Source: Cyclobacteriaceae bacterium
Lineage (GTDB): Bacteria; Bacteroidota; Bacteroidia; Cytophagales; Cyclobacteriaceae
Assembly (NCBI GenBank): GCA_003565295.1
Contig: PXCO01000178.1
Location: 1-57,892, forward strand
Direction: 5' to 3'
Length of the DNA stretch: 57,892 nt
Shown here in pieces: positions 8,573 through 16,477 of the stretch. Each line of letters begins with the position of its first letter. The stretch's first letter is position 1. The translations under genes were made by a program, and so were the position numbers. The notes beneath the pieces were generated by a model that saw only the letters and a program-made list of their open reading frames with translations, was not told the origin of the DNA and ran no database searches.

Positions 8573-10057
8573 ATGTTTAGAGGTCATTATTTATTGTCTA
8601 CCCAAGAGGCGCCCAGTATTCCGGCAAATTTTGAACAATCCACATTCGAGAATTGGAATTTATATGCTGAAAAGGACTTGGAAGTTTTCAGTCTTTCTCA
8701 AAACAAGTCATCACTGCTAATATTGGGGATTTTTTTTGATCCTATCCGACCGGATCTGGGCCCTGGGGAAATTGCGGCAGAAATACTTGGAGCATGTCAA
8801 AATGTGGAAGAGCTTTTTAGACGTGTTCAAGACCTTTCAGGGAGGTTTACACTCTTTGTAATTACTCCGGAGTTTCAAGTCTGCATTGGTGATGCTTCCA
8901 ACCTGAAGGAAATAATTTATGGGAAATTTGGGAAAGTATCTTTTATTACGTCCTCTCTGAAATTTGGGCTTAATTCATTTGAGGAAAGTCTACAAATTTC
9001 CGATGAAAAGAAAATTATCGTGGAAGACCCCGTTTTTGCTGAAAAAGAAAGCATGTGGTATGGGGCGAGAACCGTGGATGACAGGTGTCATAAAGTGATG
9101 ACCAATCATTACTTAGATTTAAAGACATGGGGAGTTAGCCGGAAGCCCCTATTCAAAAGGACTTTTAAGGATGAAAATGAAATAATGGAATTTGTTTCTT
9201 CCATTCTTAAAAACACATTCAAAATATTGACCCAAAAATTTAAGGTTCTGCTTCCAGTTACAGGTGGGTGGGATTCCAGGATTCTACTTGCAGCAAGCAA
9301 GGCCTATCAGGATAAAATCAGCTATTACGTTTTTCAAAGTAGTGATAAAGTCACCTCGGATATCTGGATACCCCAAAAGTTGAGTGAAAGTTTAGGTTTT
9401 GAATTCAGGGTACTCAGAACTTATCCGTTAAAAAAAGAGCTAAAGGACATCATGAATAGAGAATATCTATACCCTAGGTTCTTAAAAAAGACCGAACAAA
9501 TCCAGTATCACTATGACCACCATTATGGAAAAGGTATCATCAATATCAACGGGAATGGTTCAGAGGTGTTTAGGTATGCTTACGGATACTCTACCGGTAA
9601 TGTTAGTTTTGATATGCTCATGGTTCATTGCAAGTACTGGTATAGATTTCCGTTTTTTGTTAAGGAGCTAAAAAATTGGTATAAGGAGTCTAAGGGCTAT
9701 GCCAAAAATCATGGTTTCTATTTACTTGATTTATATTATTGGGAACACAGGGTAGGTAACTGGGTTTCAAATTGGCAAACAGAACAATCCATGGGCATTG
9801 AAGAAATAACGCCTTTCAATAATGTCTCTTTGATTACAGCGATGCTACAAGTGGCTCCTGCCCGAAGGCGGGGCTTTAAATATACCTTTATAAGGGACAT
9901 GATTGAAAAAATGTGGCCTGAAACTCTACAACAACCCTTTAACCCGGGTACACCGTTCCATAAGAGGATTCTAAACAAACATGGAAGGATAAATTATTTT
10001 GTGAAAAAGTTGAGGCAATTAATGGACATACAAGACAGAAAAGTGGTTAAGTCGTAG
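8573..10057 (+). CDS. Asparagine-synthase-like protein
   Basis: A protein of the asparagine synthetase B type: an N-terminal Ntn-hydrolase-like half and a C-terminal PP-loop ATP-pyrophosphatase half. Seen: L-S-G-R-F-T-L-F (88-95), matching the glutaminase-domain core, and P-V-T-G-G-W-D-S-R (228-236), matching the S-G-G-x-D-S PP-loop. The second residue is Phe, not the Cys nucleophile of true glutamine-dependent enzymes, so glutamine hydrolysis is not expected. Such homologues recur in polysaccharide and secondary-metabolite loci, where they are thought to amidate or ligate an amino group onto a carboxylated sugar. That role is inference here. It is the only plus-strand gene in the locus, and its 3' end overlaps the convergent gene by 11 bases. 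Confidence 0.78.
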   Translation: MFRGHYLLSTQEAPSIPANFEQSTFENWNLYAEKDLEVFSLSQNKSSLLILGIFFDPIRPDLGPGEIAAEILGACQNVEELFRRVQDLSGRFTLFVITPEFQVCIGDASNLKEIIYGKFGKVSFITSSLKFGLNSFEESLQISDEKKIIVEDPVFAEKESMWYGARTVDDRCHKVMTNHYLDLKTWGVSRKPLFKRTFKDENEIMEFVSSILKNTFKILTQKFKVLLPVTGGWDSRILLAASKAYQDKISYYVFQSSDKVTSDIWIPQKLSESLGFEFRVLRTYPLKKELKDIMNREYLYPRFLKKTEQIQYHYDHHYGKGIININGNGSEVFRYAYGYSTGNVSFDMLMVHCKYWYRFPFFVKELKNWYKESKGYAKNHGFYLLDLYYWEHRVGNWVSNWQTEQSMGIEEITPFNNVSLITAMLQVAPARRRGFKYTFIRDMIEKMWPETLQQPFNPGTPFHKRILNKHGRINYFVKKLRQLMDIQDRKVVKS

Positions 10058-10994
10058 GAGCCAGATGTAATGAATTGATTTTATTCATGATATAATTTGC
10101 ACTTGCCTCTTCGGAGCATTTATTTTCCCACCAGTTTACAGTATCCTCGTGAATTTGCTGCAGACGAAATGGGTCTTTTATGAGGGACTTAGCCAAGCTT
10201 AAACCCTCCTTCCAATTATCTACTTCCAAGATAGGGGAGCCTTTGTAAAATTCAATTTCTGGTAATTTCTCCGAAATTAGCACACAGCCTGCCCTCATGG
10301 CTTCAAAATGTCTAAAACACTCTGTTCTGTCAAAACCTTTGGGGCAAAGTACTATTTTGCTCTCAGAAAGGATTTCCCCATATTTTTGCAAAGAGAAGCC
10401 GGACTTAAAAGAATTGTTAAAGATAACAATGGAATTCGGGAAAAAATCACTGAAATCATTTCCTAACCTAAGCAAAACCTTTCTATATGTAACCCCCTTC
10501 CATGTGGATGACTTTGGAAGGAAAAGCTTAAATTTTGAAAAACTTCTATAAAAATCTATCCGGTTATTATTAATGTTTCCCCTAAAAAAAACATTAATGT
10601 TTCTTTCTGATGGTTCCTTAACTTCAAGTTGAGGAACCCCTTTTACATATCCCAGTGGGAATGGGAAAATATTATTTGCACAGGTCGATTGATCACCAAT
10701 ATAACTTTTAAATATAGCAAAATAATGTGCGGATAAATCTTCCGGAACCTCACCCGATTCGTCGGATAAATATATCAATACTTTATTTCTTGAACTTTCC
10801 GTTGAGATACTTGAAGGTTTCCTCTTTTCTTTATGCGAAGAGTAAACATAAAAGTCCAAACTAGTAAAATCATTCTGCCATAATTCGTTAAGGTTTTCAA
10901 AAATCCTTTGCACAAAAAGTGATTCGTTTAATATGCTAAATTCATATTCAGAATGAAGATCATATTTGACATTTTGATATCCAAAAAGTTCCAT
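10047..10994 (-). CDS. Exostosin-like glycosyltransferase
   Basis: Probable GT-B glycosyltransferase, 315 aa. The best evidence is the C-terminal third: S-K-I-V-L-C-P-K-G followed by R-T-E-C-F-R-H-F-E-A-M-R-A-G-C-V-L-I. This matches the exostosin/GT47-like nucleotide-sugar binding signature (E-A-M-x-x-G-C-x-P-V). The N-terminal half is not recognisable, and no signal peptide is present, so the enzyme is cytoplasmic. The 3' end overlaps the asparagine-synthase-like gene tail to tail. It lies 51 bases downstream of the next glycosyltransferase and is likely cotranscribed with it. Acceptor and donor are unknown; a general glycosyltransferase family 1 label is the alternative. Confidence 0.72.
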   Translation of the reverse strand: MELFGYQNVKYDLHSEYEFSILNESLFVQRIFENLNELWQNDFTSLDFYVYSSHKEKRKPSSISTESSRNKVLIYLSDESGEVPEDLSAHYFAIFKSYIGDQSTCANNIFPFPLGYVKGVPQLEVKEPSERNINVFFRGNINNNRIDFYRSFSKFKLFLPKSSTWKGVTYRKVLLRLGNDFSDFFPNSIVIFNNSFKSGFSLQKYGEILSESKIVLCPKGFDRTECFRHFEAMRAGCVLISEKLPEIEFYKGSPILEVDNWKEGLSLAKSLIKDPFRLQQIHEDTVNWWENKCSEEASANYIMNKINSLHLAPTT

Positions 10995-11045
10995 ATCCGC
11001 CTCTCAATCAGTTTTTATTGTCATTATTAAAATTATTTTTTTATT

Positions 11046-12146
11046 TCAGTCTCCGGTATGTCTGTTATAAACCGATCTGAACACCCTCATTAACTTGTTA
11101 CTAAATAAAACTGAATTATATTTTTGCCGATAAACGTTAAGGGCATTTATTCTCATTTTTTCCAACCTATCTAAATCAAATAATAGGTCGTTAAGAGAAT
11201 TCTTCCAATCTTCTACTGAACCTTTACTTACCATTACGCCAAATCCTTCCTTTTCCACATCTATGTTGAGCATAGGGTTTTTAGTGATAATGGTGGGCTT
11301 ACCTAAAGCCACTACATCTTGAATACTGGTCATTCCTTGACACCCTTCTTTTTCTTCGGGGTAGCTTAGAGGAATTAATATCATTCTTGCCCTTGTATAA
11401 TGTTTCATCAGTTCTATATAAGGGATAAACTCCGAATGCACCTCTACATTATCAGGGACTTCCACATTTTTAGGCATTGACCTAGGGGTACAAAAAATTT
11501 TGAGTTTAAACTTCACATCTTTAAATGCCTTGATGAGGGTTTCGTAATCCCTGTCCGTATGACCCGCGCTGATCACATACTTACAATCTGCAAGAGGAAT
11601 ATCAGTATCGAAGTTTTTATAAAACTCCGTATCTGGCCCCCATTGGGCCGTTGTGAATTTCTTTCTCGCCTCATCTTGTGGAATTCCCAATTGATCAATG
11701 GTCTTTTCCTTTAGTTTATCGCTCAGGAATATTGTTTTGTCGTAAAGCAATATGGAATTTTTACTCACTCTTTTTACGATGGCATTTTGAGAAGTTGAAC
11801 CCAGGAATGGCTGATGCATGGTCGCCACTATAGGTTTCCTGAATATTCCCAGCCATTTGAGAAATAAAAGGAATCTGGTATTGGCAGTGGAATAGGGGGC
11901 GTAAAGTATATCAAAGTTATTCAGGTGCTTTAACATTCTCAATTGCTGATCCAGGTTACTGATTTTTAATAGGTTCCCCATTTTGTTTAAGAACCTATAT
12001 TTTTCATGGGGGAATAGTATAACTTTGATATCACTGTTTTTTTCTAATTCTACCTTTCCCCAAACATGATGGCTTCCACTTGTGCCCTTTCTCCAAAGCT
12101 CATAAGCATTTTCCATTGAGTAGGCATTCACCAATAGTATCCTCAT
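11046..12146 (-). CDS. Glycosyltransferase, GT4-like
   Basis: A GT-B fold glycosyltransferase of 366 aa. The N-terminus M-R-I-L-L-V-N-A-Y begins a Rossmann-like acceptor domain. The C-terminal domain has an S-A-G-x-T-x-R-D-Y-E-T-L-I-K-A-F segment and an E-x-E-G-x-Q-G-M-T-S-I-Q-D-V-V-A-L-G-K-P stretch, the position of the E-x7-E donor-binding motif of GT4 enzymes, here degenerate. It is cytoplasmic, with no membrane segment. It lies 16 bases downstream of the aldo-keto-reductase-like gene on the same strand, so it is in the same transcript. Specificity is unknown. Confidence 0.82.
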   Translation of the reverse strand: MRILLVNAYSMENAYELWRKGTSGSHHVWGKVELEKNSDIKVILFPHEKYRFLNKMGNLLKISNLDQQLRMLKHLNNFDILYAPYSTANTRFLLFLKWLGIFRKPIVATMHQPFLGSTSQNAIVKRVSKNSILLYDKTIFLSDKLKEKTIDQLGIPQDEARKKFTTAQWGPDTEFYKNFDTDIPLADCKYVISAGHTDRDYETLIKAFKDVKFKLKIFCTPRSMPKNVEVPDNVEVHSEFIPYIELMKHYTRARMILIPLSYPEEKEGCQGMTSIQDVVALGKPTIITKNPMLNIDVEKEGFGVMVSKGSVEDWKNSLNDLLFDLDRLEKMRINALNVYRQKYNSVLFSNKLMRVFRSVYNRHTGD

Positions 12147-12162
12147 TTGTTACGCTAAATAG

Positions 12163-13026
12163 TTAAATAGGCTGTTTGCTGTATTGATCAATAAGATTTT
12201 TAGAATGTGAAATATTTCCCCTCGATGAGGCACCGAATAATATAGAATCAATCCCATCCTGCTTACAGACATATTCAAATGCCTCGCTTGCGGGAAGAGC
12301 TCCTGCGGCTAGTACCTGCATAGCAACCAAATTGCACCTTTTTTGTCGAATGGTTTTTTCGTATAATTCCACCCCACCAGACATTCTAAAGCCTATTTTG
12401 TTAATAGACGCGCAAATAGTAGGCTGTTTTATCCCGGCACCTTCCAAAGTTTCTAATAAGTAGGGGAGATTCATAGTAATGAACCCCGGTTCTGCATTGT
12501 GTTTTGTTTTCACATGGTCATGGAATTTCACAAGGAAATCGGTCATTCCAAGACCCAGAAGTAAATCAGTGATTACATTTTGCATCCAAATTACCGGAGT
12601 ATTGATGCCTCGAAACATTTTAAGTTCAGCATCAATCATCAGTTCCGCCAAGGTGGCAAAATCTTTTTTCATGAAGGCAACCCCCCCCTTTGCAAAGGTG
12701 TTGAATATGTTGCCAGGAACAAATTGTTTTATGGTACCTAATACCCCCAGCTCGGTTAATGCATTAGCATACTTATGCGCATAGGGCATACAGGGATAAA
12801 TAGTAAAGTCTTGATACCTGGGATTGTCCCTTATGATGTCACAAATTTGCCCAATCCTGTCATGAGTGGTACACATAAAGGTATTTATTCCCTCATCCCT
12901 TGCAATATCCAGGACGTTTAAAATAGCTGCATTGGTTTGAAACCTTATGGTCTGTGCCCTTGATTTTTCGTCTGAACTATGGTTTACTCCAAAAAACTGA
13001 TTATCTCCAAATAATACTCTATCCAT
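12163..13026 (-). CDS. Aldo-keto-reductase-like TIM-barrel protein of unknown function
   Basis: A 287-residue protein without a firm family. Visible features suggest a TIM-barrel related to aldo/keto reductases: an early F-G-D-N-Q-F-F-G, a helix-strand stretch I-A-R-D-E-G-I-N-T-F-M (about 42-52) like the A-x-x-x-G-I-N-F-F of that family, and a late S-I-L-F-G-A-S-S-R-G-N-I (about 265-276) like the C-terminal G-A-S-S cofactor loop. The classic Asp-Tyr-Lys-His tetrad is not clearly seen, so catalysis is doubtful. It lies 4 bases after the Gfo/Idh/MocA gene and upstream of a glycosyltransferase, so a role in making or modifying a sugar precursor is plausible (inference). Confidence 0.5.
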   Translation of the reverse strand: MDRVLFGDNQFFGVNHSSDEKSRAQTIRFQTNAAILNVLDIARDEGINTFMCTTHDRIGQICDIIRDNPRYQDFTIYPCMPYAHKYANALTELGVLGTIKQFVPGNIFNTFAKGGVAFMKKDFATLAELMIDAELKMFRGINTPVIWMQNVITDLLLGLGMTDFLVKFHDHVKTKHNAEPGFITMNLPYLLETLEGAGIKQPTICASINKIGFRMSGGVELYEKTIRQKRCNLVAMQVLAAGALPASEAFEYVCKQDGIDSILFGASSRGNISHSKNLIDQYSKQPI

Positions 13027-13030
13027 GATT

Positions 13031-14041
13031 TTAATTGTTTTGATCTTGTAGCAGCATTGAAATTACATTGTCGGTTAGCAAAGCACTAGAGAAGGTACTT
13101 TTGTTTTTCTGGTTTTTGTTCAAAACACATTCGATGAAATGGTCAATTTGGCTGCTGTATTCCTCACCCCTTAAATAATAGTTTACTCCTTCAGTCAAGT
13201 CAGTAAGGTAGCGTACATTCCACCCCTTTTCCAGTCCTAATTTATTATTAGACTCTTTTAAGAATATTTTTACTTCAGTTGCATCTGCAATGATTTTCCC
13301 TTTCTTGCCCAGGAGAGTGATTTGGGTATTCATTTTCCTGTGGGTCTCATCACTCCAATTGACTGAAAGCTGTCCGCTGATGTTGTTTTCTAATTCCAAA
13401 CTTGAATAAACTGCATCTTCTACATGTTTAGAAAAGACGCTCTTTAGCTGAGTGCCGCTTACTTTTTTGGTGTTACCAAGGATAAAGTGAATTAAGTCAA
13501 TGGTATGGGAGGCATAATCATACAGGCATCCTCCACCTTGGCCTTTTTCCGATCTCCAGGTTCCCCCTTTTTCTTTCAGTACTACTGGCCCGTAGGATTC
13601 TGCTAAAAAATGGTAAACATCGCCCAACAGGTCTTGGTCTATCAACCTTTTCACCTCGTTAAAAGTGCCTAAAAAACGGTTATGGTATCCGACCTGGTTA
13701 ATCAAACCTTTTGAGGCTGCTTTTTCAGCAAGTTTTCTCCCATCTTCAGGGTGCAAAGAAAAAGGTTTTTCACAAAATACATGAATATTGTTTTCCAGGG
13801 CATAGTCTACCATTTCTGCATGAAATTTCGTGGGGGAAGCTATTACTATACAATCCAACTCACTGTCCTGGATCATTTTTTTGTAATCATTGAAAACCTG
13901 AAACTTCGAATGTTTCTTAAATCCTTCCAATACAATTGCAGATGTATCGCATACTGATTGTAAATCTACCTTGGGGTGGGCTCCTAAAATAGCACAATGT
14001 GAAAGGCCCATTTTACCTAATCCTATTATTCCTGCTTTCAT
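13031..14041 (-). CDS. Gfo/Idh/MocA family oxidoreductase
   Basis: An NAD(P)-dependent sugar or cyclitol dehydrogenase, 336 aa, cytoplasmic. Seen: G-x-G-x-x-G dinucleotide fold (G-I-I-G-L-G-K-M-G, residues 4-12), the E-K-P signature (91-93), Y-H-N-R-F (119-123), and the catalytic-region G-G-G-C-L-Y-D-Y-A-S-H (169-179) with Asp175 and His179. In polysaccharide loci such enzymes oxidise UDP-sugars at C3 or act on their intermediates; the substrate here is unknown. Its ATG is overlapped 4 bases (ATGA) by a small frame that ends in the repeat just upstream, so translation could be coupled to read-through of that repeat. Confidence 0.87.
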   Translation of the reverse strand: MKAGIIGLGKMGLSHCAILGAHPKVDLQSVCDTSAIVLEGFKKHSKFQVFNDYKKMIQDSELDCIVIASPTKFHAEMVDYALENNIHVFCEKPFSLHPEDGRKLAEKAASKGLINQVGYHNRFLGTFNEVKRLIDQDLLGDVYHFLAESYGPVVLKEKGGTWRSEKGQGGGCLYDYASHTIDLIHFILGNTKKVSGTQLKSVFSKHVEDAVYSSLELENNISGQLSVNWSDETHRKMNTQITLLGKKGKIIADATEVKIFLKESNNKLGLEKGWNVRYLTDLTEGVNYYLRGEEYSSQIDHFIECVLNKNQKNKSTFSSALLTDNVISMLLQDQNN

Positions 14042-14154
14042 ATGATTTTAATTTGCTTTTCAATGGCCATAACCTGCGCCGTACCGCAGGTCGGGGTGGA
14101 ATCTCGCATGATTATTATCATCCCTCCGTGTGAGGTTTTCCTCATGCTCGATTT
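14042..14154 (-). repeat. Dispersed ~110-base leader repeat, copy A
   Basis: Read on the minus strand, this copy starts AAATCGAGC and ends with the AT-rich AAGCAAATTAAAATCAT directly before the ATG of the Gfo/Idh/MocA gene. It carries a near-palindrome ATGAT-N4-ATCAT, the conserved core ATCATGCGAGATTCC, and a hairpin ACCTGCG-N6-CGCAGGT (plus-strand 14072-14091). A frame of 39 codons with ATG at 14157 reads through the whole copy and stops at 14038, overlapping the downstream ATG as ATGA. Related copies lie at 14155-14261, 46352-46460 and 57815-57892. Confidence 0.85.
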
Positions 14155-14261
14155 CATCCGTTTATAATTTGTCTTTCAATGGTTATCCCGATGGCTACCG
14201 GGAGGAACCTCGCATGATTGATGATCATCTCTCTGTTTGTCCTTCGCATCATGCTCGATTT
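14155..14261 (-). repeat. Dispersed ~110-base leader repeat, copy B
   Basis: This is a tandem partner of copy A, in the same orientation. It shares AAATCGAGCATGA at its start, the ATCATGCGAGGTTCC core, and CCATTGAAAGACAAATTATAAAC at its end (written here only as a landmark in two parts: CCATTGAAAGA and CAAATTATAAAC). Its hairpin is TCCCG-N8-CGGGA (14186-14203). A 32-codon frame from 14252 stops at 14154 and overlaps the ATG of the copy A frame as ATGA. The DUF354 gene ends 11 bases upstream. Confidence 0.83.
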
Positions 14262-14271
14262 GATATCATCA

Positions 14272-15297
14272 TTATTTTAAATTCAACAATTCAGTTTTTA
14301 AAATATCATATGCCAATTTGCCTTTATCTATCAATTCGGTATTCTCCTGTTTTCCATTATCCTTTCCAGACAACAACTCTTCTATATACTCTTTACTGAG
14401 CTCGGGTTGATGTTTCAGGTACCCTTCTTTGATTAAGAAGTTGTCTACTGCCAATAACTCTCCCTGATACACCGAAATGGTGGGGATTCCCATGATGCTC
14501 ATTTCTCTTGTCATCGACCCTCCTGCTCCTATAAAAAGCAGACAATTAATGGCCACTTCATTAAAGGGCAAAGGTTTCTCCGGTACGTATAAACCGGAAA
14601 ATTTGGTCTGAGAATAGTGTTTTCTTTGGGCTTCATCCCTGACCAAGACGGATACCTCAAATTCATCTTTAAGTTGTATCAATATATTATCTAGAAAATT
14701 CTGTTTGCCTTTGTAATATTGGGCCGTTTGGGGCTCGGGTCTCACATATATTTTTCTAGTACTCTCCGGTACACTTTTTCTGGCTTGAATGATTTCGCAA
14801 CCTTTGGTCCAAAGGTATATTCCTTCCTTAATGCCTGGATAATGCCTCGTCTTTTTGGGGCTTGCTCCCTGCCGCTTTACATTGGATAAGCTTAGGTTTT
14901 CAGGCACAAAAATCTTGTTGGCAAAAAGAAAACTTGGGATATTACCCATGGCATGTTCATTGTCATTGGTATATATAGAAGGTATTTTCAAAAGCCAAGC
15001 CGTGAGGGGTAAATAGAATGAACTCTGACAAATCGCCGAATCCACATTTTTATCCTTTAAAAAATTCCTCAGATTATTTATCCTTCTGGGAAATGAAAAG
15101 GCCTTTTTTGCCAATGTTTTTTCCACCCTTTCCCCGATAATTTCGTATTTCCAACCACGCTGCTGAAGTAATTGTACTGTGTTTGCAGAGTCGCGGCAGG
15201 TGAATGTGAATCGGTGCCCCAACTTAGTGAGTTCTTCCACGAGTGGGTCAAAAAAACTTACCTGCGGAGAGTTGATGAAATCAATCCAAATGTTCAT
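14272..15297 (-). CDS. DUF354 family protein
   Basis: A 341-residue cytoplasmic protein of the DUF354 family, which has a GT-B-like fold related to UDP-GlcNAc 2-epimerase and surface-polysaccharide glycosyltransferases. Seen: the diagnostic N-terminus M-N-I-W-I-D-F-I-N-S-P-Q-V, an internal I-Y-T-N-D-N-E-H-A, Y-P-G-I-K-E, and the late G-A-G-G-S-M-T-R-E-M-S-I-M-G-I-P-T-I-S-V, which fits the nucleotide-binding turn and Glu of GT-B enzymes. The biochemical role of the family is not settled. Its start overlaps the preceding toroid-protein gene by 17 bases, pointing to coupled translation. Confidence 0.82.
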   Translation of the reverse strand: MNIWIDFINSPQVSFFDPLVEELTKLGHRFTFTCRDSANTVQLLQQRGWKYEIIGERVEKTLAKKAFSFPRRINNLRNFLKDKNVDSAICQSSFYLPLTAWLLKIPSIYTNDNEHAMGNIPSFLFANKIFVPENLSLSNVKRQGASPKKTRHYPGIKEGIYLWTKGCEIIQARKSVPESTRKIYVRPEPQTAQYYKGKQNFLDNILIQLKDEFEVSVLVRDEAQRKHYSQTKFSGLYVPEKPLPFNEVAINCLLFIGAGGSMTREMSIMGIPTISVYQGELLAVDNFLIKEGYLKHQPELSKEYIEELLSGKDNGKQENTELIDKGKLAYDILKTELLNLK

Positions 15298-16477
15298 GCG
15301 TAATTAATTTAAGGCAATTTACTTCTTTAAGGTATATGGTGAAGGCTAAAAACATCCAGGCTTGTGCCCATCGCATATAGGGGATCTTGGAAGTGAAATA
15401 TTTATTGATCTGGTAATAAAAATATCCCTCATCATCCTGCATGTGATCAATGGTCCAGGATAGCACTTTCTCCGCTAGTTCTTGATGCTTATGGAATTTC
15501 CCCAACTTATTAAGCGTGATGATCAACTGGGTAGGGGCATGTACGTCAATGGGGTAAATACTGTTATTGTAATATTTGGCTATTCCATCCTCCGTAAAAA
15601 AGGTGTTGATATAGTATTCAAACCCTTTGTTTAAATGTTTTTCAAAACCCCTATCTCCGCTATACTTCATGTAATCGGAAATGCATTCCAAGTTGTACCC
15701 GGTGTGAAAATTGTCTACCCATTGGTGGAAATCGTAGGTTCCATATCCCCAAGAACCATTTTCTCTTTGATGATTGCAGGCAAACGCCACCGATTTTCTT
15801 GCTTCCTCCAGCAGTTTTTCTTCTCGGGTCAGACTATATACCCTTGCCAGAAGCCGCGAACCAAGTAGGGAAGCGTTGAACACCACACTTCTATCCAAGG
15901 GGGAATAAGAGAATGAAAAGTTGCCATTCTCGTCATAGGTGCGATTGAGGTCTTTCAGGAAAAACTCACAGCAACTGCGGGCGGTGTCCAGAAACCTTTG
16001 ATCCTGCGTAAGGTCGTAGGCATCTAAAATGGCACTTCCTATGAAAGTGGTTGCCACCACTGTAGGTGTGTTTTTGGGCTGAAAGAATGCCCTGGATTGC
16101 CAATCAAAATTGTATCCCCAACAGATGCCATTCCAATTTGGGTTTTGCAACCTGAGCAATTCATCATAAAAAAAGTAGATTTTCTCTAAATATTCTTTTT
16201 TGGGGTCCTCCTCATAAAGATGACAGAAGCTAGAAAGGAATAATCCTAATGCCTTGGGGTTGTATTCCTTATCTATTCCCACATAAGGCCTTAGATTTAT
16301 GGGGGCTCTCTTAAAAAACTGTGTCCATGCCAGCTTCACTATGGAATTTTTCGACAATACCGGGATCTTGTTGAAAAAACGACTGTTGAGGCTGTCATAA
16401 GGATCGTATCCTTTATAAGCTTCCTTTTCACAATAATTGCTTAGCCGACGAAAGGATTCAATGATCTTTTCTTGCAT
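15281..16477 (-). CDS. Alpha/alpha-toroid (six-hairpin-like) protein
   Basis: A 398-residue protein built from repeated helical hairpins of the six-hairpin glycosidase/uronyl-hydrolase type. Seen: regularly spaced aromatic-rich loops (N-G-I-C-W-G-Y-N-F-D-W-Q, E-N-G-S-W-G-Y-G-T-Y-D, D-N-F-H-T-G-Y-N-L-E) and a terminal M-R-W-A-Q-A-W-M-F. Relatives occur in polysaccharide loci and are sometimes labelled delta-aminolevulinic acid dehydratase, which the sequence does not support. No signal peptide is visible, so a cytoplasmic or membrane-peripheral place is likely. It overlaps its upstream neighbour by 20 bases and its downstream neighbour by 17. Whether it acts as a lyase, an epimerase or only binds sugar is unknown. 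Confidence 0.62.
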   Translation of the reverse strand: MQEKIIESFRRLSNYCEKEAYKGYDPYDSLNSRFFNKIPVLSKNSIVKLAWTQFFKRAPINLRPYVGIDKEYNPKALGLFLSSFCHLYEEDPKKEYLEKIYFFYDELLRLQNPNWNGICWGYNFDWQSRAFFQPKNTPTVVATTFIGSAILDAYDLTQDQRFLDTARSCCEFFLKDLNRTYDENGNFSFSYSPLDRSVVFNASLLGSRLLARVYSLTREEKLLEEARKSVAFACNHQRENGSWGYGTYDFHQWVDNFHTGYNLECISDYMKYSGDRGFEKHLNKGFEYYINTFFTEDGIAKYYNNSIYPIDVHAPTQLIITLNKLGKFHKHQELAEKVLSWTIDHMQDDEGYFYYQINKYFTSKIPYMRWAQAWMFLAFTIYLKEVNCLKLITHEHLD

